NCBI RefSeq assembly: GCF_003752135.1
Contig: NZ_RJVK01000003.1
Location: forward strand, 62,001 to 126,000
Direction: 5' to 3'
Source: Caminibacter pacificus
Lineage (GTDB): Bacteria; Campylobacterota; Campylobacteria; Campylobacterales; Nautiliaceae
Length of the DNA stretch: 64,000 nucleotides
Of the stretch, positions 38,079 through 46,922 are shown in pieces. Made by a program: the position numbers and the translations under genes. Numbering within the stretch: the stretch's first letter is position 1; each line of letters starts with the position of its first letter. The notes under the pieces are model-generated. The model saw only the letters and a program-made list of their open reading frames with translations, had not been told where the DNA came from and searched no databases.

Positions 38079-39145
38079 TATTTACTCCTTAAATATGCTT
38101 CTCCGCTTTTTCTCGCCCATTTTATAAAAAGTCTTTTCGTATCCACCCAACCCAAATCAGCGCCGTTTTCGATAAAGTCTTTTAACATTTTAGCGCAAAC
38201 ATAGGCATTTGAAAAGCCTCTACCTCCCATTCCGTTTATAATATAAAGACCTTCGATATAAAATATCTCTTTTGGCATATCACCCTTTATGATATGCTTG
38301 TCGTTTAGTAGAGTTTTATCAACGTCTATTACCTGCCCTACAACCGGAAAATAATCCGTACTTGCGGCTCTAAAACCACCTTTAATGTCTTTTATTTGAT
38401 ACTCTTTTATATCAATTATCTCTCTTGCTTTTTTAATAAGTTCTATAGCTTCTTGCTCGTTTTCTTTACACTCAAGACAATTTCTTTTATGAGTCGCTCC
38501 TATTTTCATAACCCCGTTACATCCAACCGAGCAGTTTTTGTGATAATAGATATCGCATTTACTTTTATCCCAAATACCCTCTATCTCTATTCTCTCGCCC
38601 CAAATCGGTCTTATTTGAATATATGGTATATCAACAATACTCTCATATCCACTTGCAAGAATGACGTTTTTTGCTTTTATTTCATCGTTTATTACCCAAT
38701 ATTCCTCTTTTTTAAGAGTTTTAACTTCCAATTTTTCAAAAGGAAAATCGAGTTTTTCTTTAACTTCCTCAGGGTCTATTACGCTCCCTATCTCAAAAAA
38801 GAATCCCTCTCCTCTTTTTTTAAAGGGGAGTTTTATCTCTTTTTCATATTTTTTAAATTTTTCTATATCTCTTTCATCTCTTGGGAGTATTAAAACGCCT
38901 TTTGTGTGAGTATCGACTCCTATTCTTTTATAAAACTCAATAGAACTTACAATCCCTTCGTTTATAAATCTCGTATATGCCGTATCGTATCCTACTTTAG
39001 GAAACAAAAAAGCTCCCGCAGCGCCGCTGGCAGCCTCAAGCTTTCCTTTTTTATCAACAACCAAAACGTTCTTATCCCTTAGAAAATAGCCTGCCAAACT
39101 ACCGGCAATACCGGCACCTATTATTACATAATCAAAAACTTTCAT
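38078..39145 (-). CDS. FAD-dependent oxidoreductase, DAO family, MnmC-like
   Basis: About 355 residues from the ATG at 39145; starts 15 or 30 bases upstream are possible, none with a clear ribosome site. The FAD fold begins FDYVIIGAGIAGSLAGYFL. Later segments AASGAAGAFLFPKVGYDT, IRPIWGERIEIEG, IKGGFRAASTDYFPVVGQVI and GLYIINGMGGRGFSNAYVCAKML match the order seen in the oxidase half of MnmC, which trims the cmnm5U34 side chain in tRNA. The region with CNG..HKRNCLEC holds extra Cys. A tRNA role is inferred; glycine or sarcosine-type oxidase is the alternative. It is coupled to livG. Confidence 0.65.
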   Translation of the reverse strand: MKVFDYVIIGAGIAGSLAGYFLRDKNVLVVDKKGKLEAASGAAGAFLFPKVGYDTAYTRFINEGIVSSIEFYKRIGVDTHTKGVLILPRDERDIEKFKKYEKEIKLPFKKRGEGFFFEIGSVIDPEEVKEKLDFPFEKLEVKTLKKEEYWVINDEIKAKNVILASGYESIVDIPYIQIRPIWGERIEIEGIWDKSKCDIYYHKNCSVGCNGVMKIGATHKRNCLECKENEQEAIELIKKAREIIDIKEYQIKDIKGGFRAASTDYFPVVGQVIDVDKTLLNDKHIIKGDMPKEIFYIEGLYIINGMGGRGFSNAYVCAKMLKDFIENGADLGWVDTKRLFIKWARKSGEAYLRSK

Positions 39146-39617
39146 TAAACGCAATTTCATATTTATTTTTATCAATATTACCGAGCTGTCTTAATAAAAA
39201 ATCTTTAAAATCCTTGTCGTTTATTTTTACTTCTACATATAACATTTTATCTTTTTTTGAATACCAACTGCTACCTTGAATCGCATTGACTATTACATAA
39301 CTTTTCACGGCATCCAAAATCTGCTTCACACGTTTTTCGTCATTTATATCAAGTTTGTTTAAAAGAATTTTCGTTTTGTTTTGAAGTTTATTTATAAGCT
39401 GAGCAACGCCGTTTGAAAAAGCCTCTTCTTGCTTCAATCTTGAAACTTTATCGGTAAAAACTTTACCAACAGCTAAAAACGAAGATTGATAACATACCCA
39501 AAAAGGTGCAGGAAGTTGATGAATATAACATTTTGTGAAGTTTTTTACTTTAGTAGTCGTATTCGAAACGCTACATCCCAAAAATGCAAGAGGTAATAAC
39601 AAAAGGTATTTGCGCAT
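39132..39617 (-). CDS. LPP20-family lipoprotein
   Basis: The product has 161 residues. The lipobox LAFLGC puts the lipidated Cys at residue 15, followed by Ser-Val, so outer-membrane retention is likely. The body resembles the LPP20 family: FWVCYQSSFLAVGK, DKVSRLKQEEAFSNGVAQLINKLQNK, and a central helix QILDAVKSYVIVNAIQGSSWYSK. Function of the family is unknown; Helicobacter Lpp20 is surface-exposed. The end overlaps the next gene by 14 bp. Confidence 0.75.
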   Translation of the reverse strand: MRKYLLLLPLAFLGCSVSNTTTKVKNFTKCYIHQLPAPFWVCYQSSFLAVGKVFTDKVSRLKQEEAFSNGVAQLINKLQNKTKILLNKLDINDEKRVKQILDAVKSYVIVNAIQGSSWYSKKDKMLYVEVKINDKDFKDFLLRQLGNIDKNKYEIAFNESF

Positions 39618-39701
39618 AAGTGTACCTTTTTTACAAAATTATAACATCAATTAATATAAATTAAACGAATTTGAAAAGATTTTTTTTGAAAAATAAGAGG
39701 A

Positions 39702-39725
39702 AAAAAGATAAAAAATTATCTTTTT
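39702..39725 (-). terminator. hairpin at the end of rpsI
   Basis: AAAAAGATAA-AAAA-TTATCTTTTT forms a 10-bp AT-rich stem; on the minus strand it ends in T6. The rpsI stop codon (39716-39718) lies in the stem. Confidence 0.6.
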
Positions 39726-40114
39726 GAGAATTGTGGAGATTTTCTCGCTTTTTTCTTTCCGTATTTTTTTCTTTCTACTCTTCTTGCGTCTCTTGTTAGA
39801 AGTCCCGCAGGTTTTAGAATACTTCTGAATTCAGGTGCGTATTCTACAAGAGCTTTAGAAATTCCGTGTTTAATTGCGTCCGCTTGAGCCGCAAAACCAC
39901 CGCCTAATACTTTAACTTCGATATCGAAGTTTCCTTCTTGTTTAGTAAGCATTAAAGGCCATCTAACTCTTAATTTTAGAGCCTCTCTACCACCAAGAAA
40001 TTCATCAAGAGGTTTTCCGTTTACAGTAATGCTACCGCTACCGTTTTTAAGCCAAACTTTCGCTACCGCTTCTTTTCTTTTTCCAGTTGCGTAAATTCTT
40101 CCGTGCATTTTCAT
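39716..40114 (-). CDS. rpsI: 30S ribosomal protein S9
   Basis: Small-subunit protein whose basic tail reaches the P-site. The product has 132 residues: [50 protein letters not shown], and the C-terminal [18 protein letters not shown] ending in the conserved KR. The ATG at 40114 shares one base with the rplM stop (TAATG) and has AAAGGG before it. Confidence 0.96.
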   Translation of the reverse strand: MKMHGRIYATGKRKEAVAKVWLKNGSGSITVNGKPLDEFLGGREALKLRVRWPLMLTKQEGNFDIEVKVLGGGFAAQADAIKHGISKALVEYAPEFRSILKPAGLLTRDARRVERKKYGKKKARKSPQFSKR

Positions 40115-40536
40115 TAGTTACCCTTTACTTGAGCTGTATGTGGATGATTTTCACCTGCATAAACTTTTAATTTTTTAAGCATTTTTCTTCCAAGTTTTGT
40201 TTTTGGAAGCATACCTCTTGTCGCAAGTTTGAAAAGTTTTTCAGGATTTGTTTTAAGAAGTTTTTCTACAGTTTCTTCTTTTACGTGTCCGAAATAACCT
40301 GTGTGTTTATAGTATTTGTCAGATAATTTTTTAGATGTTGAAAATCTAACTTTATCAGCATTAATAACTACAACATAATCACCACAATCAACATGCGGAG
40401 TATAGTAAGGTTTGTGTTTACCTCTAAGAATAGTTGCGATTTCAGTTATTAATCTACCGAAAGTTTTATCTTTTGCATCTATTAAAATCCAATCTCTTTT
40501 AACTTCTTCAGGTTTTATTGATTTAGTAAATTTCAT
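40114..40536 (-). CDS. rplM: 50S ribosomal protein L13
   Basis: Large-subunit protein. About 140 residues from the ATG at 40536 with AAAGG at 7 nt; a GTG six bases upstream is too close to the ribosome site. Marks: [50 protein letters not shown], and [27 protein letters not shown]. It forms the usual rplM-rpsI pair. Confidence 0.96.
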   Translation of the reverse strand: MKFTKSIKPEEVKRDWILIDAKDKTFGRLITEIATILRGKHKPYYTPHVDCGDYVVVINADKVRFSTSKKLSDKYYKHTGYFGHVKEETVEKLLKTNPEKLFKLATRGMLPKTKLGRKMLKKLKVYAGENHPHTAQVKGN

Positions 40537-40619
40537 TATCACACCTTTTGTGAATTTTTTAGGTATGGAATTGTATGTTAGAAACCTTAAAAGAAACTTA
40601 AATTAAGGAAAGTTTAAGG

Positions 40620-41045
40620 TTAGACTATGTTCGCAAACTTCAAAATAAGCTCGATTTCACCGGCGGGAATTCGGAGTTCTCGGCTTATTTCTTCAACTTT
40701 GTATCCCGATTTGTACATATTGATAATTTTTTCTTCTTCGTGTCTGCTTATATTGGTGTATTCGGGAATTTTATTTTTTTTGAGTTCGTTTGAGAGTTCG
40801 GCTATCTCTTCTTTTAGACTTTCGTACATATCTTTGTTGGTCTCTTCAATAGTTTTTATATCGTCCACTATCGTTTCGATAATTTTTTCAATCTCTTCAA
40901 GAGTATTTAGAGTGTCGTTTCTTTTTAGCTCTTTTTTTATCAAATAGACCTCTTTATTAAGCTCTTCTACGGTAAGCTCGAAAGCCGCAAATTTTCTTTC
41001 TATCATTTTTTCGACTTTCAATACGTAAAAAAACAAAAAAAACAT
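40620..41045 (-). CDS. membrane-anchored coiled-coil protein with HTH-like tail, frame-split
   Basis: The main frame gives about 141 residues: a short hydrophobic start (MFFLFFYVLKVEK), a charged coiled coil of about 80 residues (ELNKEVYLIKKELKR onward), and a C-terminal helix-turn-helix-like end (EEEKIINMYKSGYKVEEISRELRIP). The hydrophobic start is too short for a membrane helix. A better N-terminus, MGDMIVYIMFGVLAF, starts at the ATG at 41092 in the frame that is offset by one base; it overlaps the stop of the upstream gene. The two frames meet at T-TTT-TTA (41045-41051), a classical -1 slippery heptamer. So the full protein may need a -1 shift, or there is an indel. Function unknown. Confidence 0.65.
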   Translation of the reverse strand: MFFLFFYVLKVEKMIERKFAAFELTVEELNKEVYLIKKELKRNDTLNTLEEIEKIIETIVDDIKTIEETNKDMYESLKEEIAELSNELKKNKIPEYTNISRHEEEKIINMYKSGYKVEEISRELRIPAGEIELILKFANIV

Positions 41046-41084
41046 AAAAAAGCTAACACCCCGAACATTATATAAACAATCATA

Positions 41085-41588
41085 TCACCCATTTTTCTTC
41101 ATCTCCCTGATAATCGCTCTTTCTCTTGCCGTAATATAGGCATTGTAATCTTTTTCGTCTTTTTCGTGCATAAAAAGAATTTTTCCTATATCGTTATCAT
41201 ACCCTTCGAAAATGACAGGAACCTTTCTTTCGGGAAAAACCGGCAAATCAAAACGCCCGTAATATTTTTTGCCTTTTTCAAGCATAGGCTCTTTTATTTT
41301 GAAATATTCAAATCCCAAACCTTCTGTTTCCGTTTTGTATTTTAAAGGCAAAAGCTCTTTTTTTTCGTTTTTAACAAGAGCCGTCAGTTCGTCCACTTTT
41401 CTATGTAATGCAATCAAAAGCTCAAGCAATACCGGGTCGGTATCTCTCGTTTCGCCTCTTGCTTTTGCAAGTTTGATATATTGGCCTATCGGGTCTTCGC
41501 TCTCACTTCCCAATTTATCGTATTCTTCTTTGAATTTTTCGTTATATTCGTCAAACTCAAGGGTAATATATGCCGGTACGAATCTCAT
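41085..41588 (-). CDS. conserved hypothetical protein, possible atypical PilZ
   Basis: The product has 167 residues from the ATG at 41588 (AGGA at 7 nt); a TTG at 41594 is closer to the upstream stop. It opens RFVPAYITLEFDEYNEKFKEEYDKL, has a central helix DTDPVLLELLIALHRKVDELTALVK, and a C-terminal beta-rich part with GKKYYGRFDLPVFPERKVPVIFEGYDND. The central helix with K-D-L-like spacing followed by a beta barrel recalls atypical PilZ proteins, but the usual RxxxR/DxSxxG residues are not evident. No enzymatic motif. It follows ubiA by an overlap and precedes the frame-split gene. Confidence 0.5.
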   Translation of the reverse strand: MRFVPAYITLEFDEYNEKFKEEYDKLGSESEDPIGQYIKLAKARGETRDTDPVLLELLIALHRKVDELTALVKNEKKELLPLKYKTETEGLGFEYFKIKEPMLEKGKKYYGRFDLPVFPERKVPVIFEGYDNDIGKILFMHEKDEKDYNAYITARERAIIREMKKNG

Positions 41589-41590
41589 TT

Positions 41591-42427
41591 TCAAATCCTA
41601 TCAAGTATTATTAAAACCAAAAAGATAATCCCCAAAAAACCGTTTACGTCAAAAAAGGCTTTAGGGATATTTTTAAAATCTTTTTTTACGAGTTTGTGCT
41701 CGTAATAAAGCATTACCGCCCCGACGACCACCGCAAGCCACGCAAAAAATCCGAGATTTGCGTATGCAACAAACAGCGCCCAAAAAATTACGGCAAAAAC
41801 ATGAAACATCTCGGATATAAAAAGCGCTCCTTTTTCACCGGTTAATGCCGGGATAGAATGAAGTCCCTCTTTTTTATCGAATTCCATATCTTGAAGAGAA
41901 TACAATATATCAAACCCGGCCACCCAAAACATAACGCCAAGAGCCAAAAATACACTCCAGCAAGGAATCGTACCCGTAACGGCAATAGCCCCTGCAATCG
42001 GCGCAAGGCCAAGTGCCACTCCGAGTACCAAATGAGCGTACTCGCTAAATCTTTTAAAATAACTATACCCCCCAAGAACCGCTAAAATAGGAATCGAAAG
42101 TTTAAAAGCCAAATCGTTAATCATATAAGCCACACCTATAAAAATCAAAGCGTTCGCCGCTATAAAAATAAGCATTTCGCTTTCATTAACTTCACCCGTA
42201 ACCGAAGGTCTGTCTGCGGTGCGCGGGTTTTTGGCGTCTATATCTCTATCTAAATATCTATTTACCGCCATAGCGAAATTTCTGGCACTTACCGCCGCTA
42301 AAATCCCCAAAACGAATAATTTCCAACCGAACCACCCGTTTGCGGCGACAACCATTGCTATCAATATAAAAGGAATACTGAATATCGTATGAGAAAACTT
42401 CACAAGTTCCATATATTTTTTAATCAT
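41591..42427 (-). CDS. UbiA-type polyprenyltransferase, probably menaquinone MqnP
   Basis: Integral membrane enzyme that attaches a polyprenyl chain to an aromatic acid. The product has 278 residues and about eight hydrophobic segments. The first Mg-binding motif is AMAVNRYLDRDIDAKNPRT (N-x3-D-x3-D) and the second LYSLQDMEFDKKEGLHSIP. Campylobacterota make menaquinone by the futalosine route, in which this prenyltransferase is MqnP; ubiquinone synthesis is not expected. The name is inferred from taxonomy. It starts at ATG 42427, facing miaA across 54 bp. Confidence 0.82.
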   Translation of the reverse strand: MIKKYMELVKFSHTIFSIPFILIAMVVAANGWFGWKLFVLGILAAVSARNFAMAVNRYLDRDIDAKNPRTADRPSVTGEVNESEMLIFIAANALIFIGVAYMINDLAFKLSIPILAVLGGYSYFKRFSEYAHLVLGVALGLAPIAGAIAVTGTIPCWSVFLALGVMFWVAGFDILYSLQDMEFDKKEGLHSIPALTGEKGALFISEMFHVFAVIFWALFVAYANLGFFAWLAVVVGAVMLYYEHKLVKKDFKNIPKAFFDVNGFLGIIFLVLIILDRI

Positions 42428-42481
42428 ACGCCGCCTTTAATACTCTATTAATTTTGTATAATTGTAACAAAAAAGGCGTAT

Positions 42482-43333
42482 ATGTTTGCAATAATAGGTC
42501 CTACGGCAAGCGGCAAAAGCGATTTGGCTATCAAACTTGCTAAAAAATTGGGATATGAGATACTTTCACTCGATAGTTTAAGCATTTATAAAGAAGTGGA
42601 TATCGCTTCTGCAAAACCCTCAAAAGAAGAACTAAAAGAAGTCAAACATTACGGAATAAACGAAATATATCCCGATGAAAAATTCGACGTTTCCAAATTT
42701 ATAGAGATATATAAAAAAATCCCTCACAAAAATATAATTATAGTAGGCGGGACCGGATTTTATTTAAAAGCTATGATTGACGGAATATCAAAAATGCCTC
42801 AAATCACTGAAGAAATTAGAAAAAAAGCAAAAAGAGGAGATTACGAACTTCTAAAAAAAATAGACCCGCTTTTCGCTTCTAAGATTTCACCGAGCGATAC
42901 TTATAGAATTCAAAAAGGACTCGAAATATATTTTGCAACCGATATGCCGCCGAGCGAATATTTCAAAAAAAATCCTCCTCTTCCGGTATTACCGGATATT
43001 AAAATATTCGAAATAGCAGTCGATAGAGAAACTCTTAGAAAAAGAATAGAAAAAAGAACGGGGAAAATGTTTGATTCGGGGCTTATTGACGAAGTCGCAT
43101 ATCTTGAAGCGAAATACAAAGACAGAAGACTTCCCGCTTTAAAAGCTATAGGAGTAAAAGAAGTGCTCGATTATTTTAACGGCGTATATGACAAACAACA
43201 ACTAAAACAAAAAATAATCACGAATACCGCAAGACTCGCAAAAAGACAACAAACTTTTAATAAAACCCAATTCCCTCAAAAAATCTCAGCGCCTCTTGAA
43301 AAATTGGAGGATATAATCTTAAAAGAGATTTAA
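42482..43333 (+). CDS. miaA: tRNA dimethylallyltransferase
   Basis: Adds the dimethylallyl group to A37 of tRNAs that read UNN codons. The product has 283 residues. The P-loop is IIGPTASGKSDLA, then LSLDSLSIYKEVDIASAKPS (DSxQ-like), VVGGTGFYLKAMIDG, and late LPALKAIGVKEVLDYF with RLAKRQQTFNKTQF at the tRNA-binding end. It is slightly shorter than E. coli MiaA. Its 3' end overlaps pflA by 15 bp on the other strand. Confidence 0.95.
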   Translation: MFAIIGPTASGKSDLAIKLAKKLGYEILSLDSLSIYKEVDIASAKPSKEELKEVKHYGINEIYPDEKFDVSKFIEIYKKIPHKNIIIVGGTGFYLKAMIDGISKMPQITEEIRKKAKRGDYELLKKIDPLFASKISPSDTYRIQKGLEIYFATDMPPSEYFKKNPPLPVLPDIKIFEIAVDRETLRKRIEKRTGKMFDSGLIDEVAYLEAKYKDRRLPALKAIGVKEVLDYFNGVYDKQQLKQKIITNTARLAKRQQTFNKTQFPQKISAPLEKLEDIILKEI

Positions 43334-45559
43334 AGCGTCCTTACATAATCCTTTCCAAAGTTTGGAATCTTTTACGTTTAGACATTTTTGTAAATAATCT
43401 TTTTTCCCCGTTAGGTTCGCAAGCATAAAATATGCCCTCGCCAAATCTTCACCTTTAACTTTCGGTATCAGTTTTTCAAGGACTTTTATAGCTTCATTTT
43501 TATTTTTCGTATATTTTGCAAAAACAAAATCTACAAAAGGCGAATAAGGATAGGCATTGAATCTGTTTTGTAAATCTATTATTTTTTTAGCGTATGTAGC
43601 GGCTAAGAGATAATCTTTGTTTTGCATAGCCCAATTAACGATTTTTATATAAGCGTCGGCATTTTGAATAGTTTGGTATTTTTCAAGTTTTTGTGCGGTT
43701 TTTAGAGCTTGTTTATATTTTCCTAAATTCCAAAGAGCAAAAAACTTATACATCAGATATTTATGACAATTTCTCTCAATCTGACACAAATCATCAACAG
43801 CAGTCACTACGTTTTTATAATCCCTCATACACCAAAGAGCCTCGATTTTTCTTTTCATCCACTTCACAAACACTTCATCACTCGGATTATCCAAGTATTT
43901 ATTGCATATTGCCGATGCCAATTTACAATCTTTCACTTTCATAGCGCAGCTATAAACTTTTTCATCTTCTTTTAAATTAAGTTTATATTTTTTAATAAGC
44001 TCTATTGCTTTTTGGCAATATCCTTTTTCTAAAAGCTCTTTTGCATATTCCGAAGCTACCTTTTTAATAAAAGTATCTTTTTGCGGGAATAGTTTTTTCG
44101 GAATATTTTTAATCTCTTTTTGAAGTTTTAAAATTTCGTCGTATTTTTTTAATTTATAAAGAATTTTAATTTTTTCGACCAAAGCTTTTTTAGCAATATC
44201 TGTATTTTTGTATTCGTTTAACACTTTATCTATATATTGAAGTTTTTTAGTAAGATTTTGTTCCGGTACTTCAAAAAGAACTTTATCTCTTAAAGCCTTG
44301 ATATTATCGCTATAATCTCCGTATGGAAACTCTTTTAAGTATTTATTGATAAATTTTAAAGATTTTTGATAATCACCAGCTTCATAACTCCAAAGCGCTA
44401 AATTATAAAGCAAAGGCTCATACAAATCATCCAATTTTTTGAGTCTTTTTAACAAATCTTCACCGATATTTATCGCTAAATTATAAACCTTTTCACTTGC
44501 AAGTCTTTTTGCGAGTTCGTAAGCTTTTCTTTTGTCTTTTAACAAAAACTCTTTATTGGCTTTATAAATTTTTTCATAATATTCAATCGCTTTTTTTACT
44601 TGTCCTTTATCCATATATCTTTGTGCAAGCCTTAATGCCGCAAGAGAAGCTACGTTTATATCTTTTGTAGAATAAAGGGCTTTTTCATATAGTTTGAAAG
44701 CTTTTTTTTCATCTCCCATAGTATAGAGTTGGTCTGCGAGATATATCATGGCTTTATAGGCGTATTTGGTATTCGGATACTCCGTAATAATTCTATTAAA
44801 AAAATAACTCGCATCACTAATAAGTCCCATTTTCGAATAATTTTCGCCTATCAAAAGCAAAACTTCAGGAAGTTTAGGAGAGTATGCAAATTTTTTAATC
44901 CACTCTTTTCCGAGCTGTACGACATCTTCGGATTGATTTTCTCTATCTAAAATTTTAAGTTTTAAATACAAAACGTCGGATAAAAATATGGAATTCGGAT
45001 ATTCTTTTACAAACTGGTCTATCTCGTCAAGAACGTCGCGCCCTTTTTTGTAGGCTTTTAAAATCTCGAAATATTTTGCTATATCCATTGCGTTTTCGCC
45101 TCTTATCGGGCGCAAATTTTCATCAATAGCGCCTATATAAGGATAAACGGCGTGTTTATAATAAAAATCAAGACCTTTATTTGTATTTTCCAAATACTGC
45201 TCGTTTGCAACAATAACCCATTTTTTAGCTTTTTTTAATCTAAAAGGAGTAATTAGAGGTTTTTTATAAAGATTATCTTTAAACGCAAAAACTTTAAAGT
45301 TGTCCGATTTTATTTTGATCGTAATAGTAAATTTTTTTGAAAATTTAGGAATCACTTGAAAAAATCTGCTCTCTTCTTTAAAAACGGGAGTTTTCGGAGT
45401 TTTGTCAAAAACACAAATAAAAGTCTTTTCTTTCAAAGAACATTTAAAAGGAAATTTATTGTAAATAGTAAGTACTTCGTAAGGTTTCTTTGCATTTCCG
45501 TAATCGATGTTTAGTTGTAATGCAAAAAGAAATACGGGGAAAAAGAGAAAAAATCTCAA
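43319..45559 (-). CDS. pflA: paralysed flagella protein PflA (TPR, periplasmic)
   Basis: The product has 746 residues, with a signal peptide (MRFFLFFPVFLFA), a beta-rich N-terminal 120 residues, then a long array of TPR-like helical repeats (for example YAYKAMIYLADQLYTMGDEKKAF and ALRLAQRYMDKGQVKKAIEYYEKIY). In Campylobacter PflA forms periplasmic spokes around the flagellar motor and is needed for rotation; there too, pflA sits directly after nuoN, which is why I call it so. The start is TTG with AAAAAGG at 6 nt. The ribosome site lies in the 3' arm of a 11-bp hairpin whose 5' arm holds the nuoN stop, so translation is probably coupled. Confidence 0.82.
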   Translation of the reverse strand: MRFFLFFPVFLFALQLNIDYGNAKKPYEVLTIYNKFPFKCSLKEKTFICVFDKTPKTPVFKEESRFFQVIPKFSKKFTITIKIKSDNFKVFAFKDNLYKKPLITPFRLKKAKKWVIVANEQYLENTNKGLDFYYKHAVYPYIGAIDENLRPIRGENAMDIAKYFEILKAYKKGRDVLDEIDQFVKEYPNSIFLSDVLYLKLKILDRENQSEDVVQLGKEWIKKFAYSPKLPEVLLLIGENYSKMGLISDASYFFNRIITEYPNTKYAYKAMIYLADQLYTMGDEKKAFKLYEKALYSTKDINVASLAALRLAQRYMDKGQVKKAIEYYEKIYKANKEFLLKDKRKAYELAKRLASEKVYNLAINIGEDLLKRLKKLDDLYEPLLYNLALWSYEAGDYQKSLKFINKYLKEFPYGDYSDNIKALRDKVLFEVPEQNLTKKLQYIDKVLNEYKNTDIAKKALVEKIKILYKLKKYDEILKLQKEIKNIPKKLFPQKDTFIKKVASEYAKELLEKGYCQKAIELIKKYKLNLKEDEKVYSCAMKVKDCKLASAICNKYLDNPSDEVFVKWMKRKIEALWCMRDYKNVVTAVDDLCQIERNCHKYLMYKFFALWNLGKYKQALKTAQKLEKYQTIQNADAYIKIVNWAMQNKDYLLAATYAKKIIDLQNRFNAYPYSPFVDFVFAKYTKNKNEAIKVLEKLIPKVKGEDLARAYFMLANLTGKKDYLQKCLNVKDSKLWKGLCKDALNLF

Positions 45560-45560
45560 C

Positions 45561-45595
45561 TCTAACCTTTTTGCTAATTATATCAAAAGGTTAGA
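45561..45595 (-). promoter_or_regulatory. hairpin covering the pflA ribosome site and nuoN stop
   Basis: TCTAACCTTTT and AAAAGGTTAGA form a perfect 11-bp stem around a 13-nt loop. On the minus strand the nuoN stop is in the 5' arm and the AAAAAGG of pflA in the 3' arm. Ribosomes ending nuoN would open it. There is no T-run directly after it, so it is less likely a terminator. Confidence 0.6.
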
Positions 45596-46922
45596 ATGCA
45601 ACCGTTGCGTTAATGATATTTCCTGCAACGATACCGAAATATACCGTTCCCGCAAGTAAAATCAATTGCCCGATTAAACTTCCAGGCGTCATTGTAATTG
45701 TTGTAGTTGATTTTGTATCGTCAAAATAGATATGTTTAATAATCCATACATAGTATCCTACCGCAAGAGCCGAATTTAATAATGCGATTAAAACAATAAC
45801 CCATAATCCGGCATCAACCCCGGCATAAAACGCCACTGCTTTACTTAAAAATCCTGCAAGTAACGGAATACCTGCAAGTGAGAACAATTGAATAGTAAAG
45901 AATAGCGAATGTAAAGGCGCCACTTTGTATAAACCTTTGATATCTTGAAGATATTTCACTCCAAGCTCTCTTCTTAAATCGTTTAGAATCAAAAATACGC
46001 TTGTTTGCATGAAAATATACGCTACTGCATAATATAAAACCCCTGCATATGAATATGCACTTGCTGCCGCCGCAAACGGAATTAACGCATAACCGCTGTG
46101 CGCGATTGATGAAAATGCCAAGATTTTAGAAATTCTCTTTTGCCATAGAGCCATAAAGTTTGCAAGTGTCATTGTAACTATCGCAAAGAAACTGAAAATA
46201 AGTACTGTAGCTACAGGATATGCGATAAGAAATTTATAAAACGCTTTGAACGTAGCAACTAAAACTACGGATTTAATAACCCCACTCAAAATCGCAGCTG
46301 CTGCGTGGTTTACTTGTGCGTAAGCATCAGCAGCCCATCCGTGCATAGGAACAACAGTGAGTTTATAAAAGATACCCGCAAGCATAATAGCTACGGCAAT
46401 TAAAGTAAATTTACCGCTAACGTTCATTTCCGCATAGTTGAAACTATCAGTCGTAAAACTAAATAGTGCAAACCCGAGTAAAATAATACCGCTTGCAACC
46501 GCACCGGCGATAAATGCTTTAATAGCACCTTCCGCGTTGAAGAAGTTTCTGATATTCGCAACTAAAATATAAGAAATAATTGCAATAACTTCAAATAACA
46601 CGATATACATAAAGAAGTTATCCGTTTCCAAAAACGCCAAAGAGGCACCCGCTAAGAAAAGCATTTGAGAAATCAAAGGTCTCTCAAACCCTGTAAGCGC
46701 TAATGAAACCGCAGCTAACGTCGCAAGTAATACGTACTCCATAAGCTGAGTTGCAGTATCAGTCGTAAAATACGGGAATATAGCATGTAAGCTGTTGCCC
46801 GCATAAATAAAATACGCCGCTAAAATAAACGCTACTACCGCTATCATTTTAGCGATAAAAATGTTGTTTCTGTAAAACAGAGGTACCAATAATCCCGCTG
46901 CTATTAATATTATAAAACTCAT
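45591..46922 (-). CDS. nuoN: NADH-quinone oxidoreductase-like subunit N
   Basis: Antiporter-like membrane subunit, 443 residues, about fourteen hydrophobic segments. Marks: the conserved Lys helices AIKAFIAGAVASGIILLG, YKLTVVPMHGWAADAYAQVNHAAAA, and ISKILAFSSIAHSGYALI. I chose the ATG at 46922, 6 nt after GGAGG; a GTG three bases upstream is too close. It overlaps nuoM by one base (TGATG). Last nuo gene, followed by pflA. Confidence 0.94.
   Translation of the reverse strand: MSFIILIAAGLLVPLFYRNNIFIAKMIAVVAFILAAYFIYAGNSLHAIFPYFTTDTATQLMEYVLLATLAAVSLALTGFERPLISQMLFLAGASLAFLETDNFFMYIVLFEVIAIISYILVANIRNFFNAEGAIKAFIAGAVASGIILLGFALFSFTTDSFNYAEMNVSGKFTLIAVAIMLAGIFYKLTVVPMHGWAADAYAQVNHAAAAILSGVIKSVVLVATFKAFYKFLIAYPVATVLIFSFFAIVTMTLANFMALWQKRISKILAFSSIAHSGYALIPFAAAASAYSYAGVLYYAVAYIFMQTSVFLILNDLRRELGVKYLQDIKGLYKVAPLHSLFFTIQLFSLAGIPLLAGFLSKAVAFYAGVDAGLWVIVLIALLNSALAVGYYVWIIKHIYFDDTKSTTTITMTPGSLIGQLILLAGTVYFGIVAGNIINATVAF

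Noticed and set aside
38396-38893. 165-codon plus-strand frame
   Set aside because: Antisense to the FAD oxidase gene, Phe/Tyr-rich shadow; no start signal.
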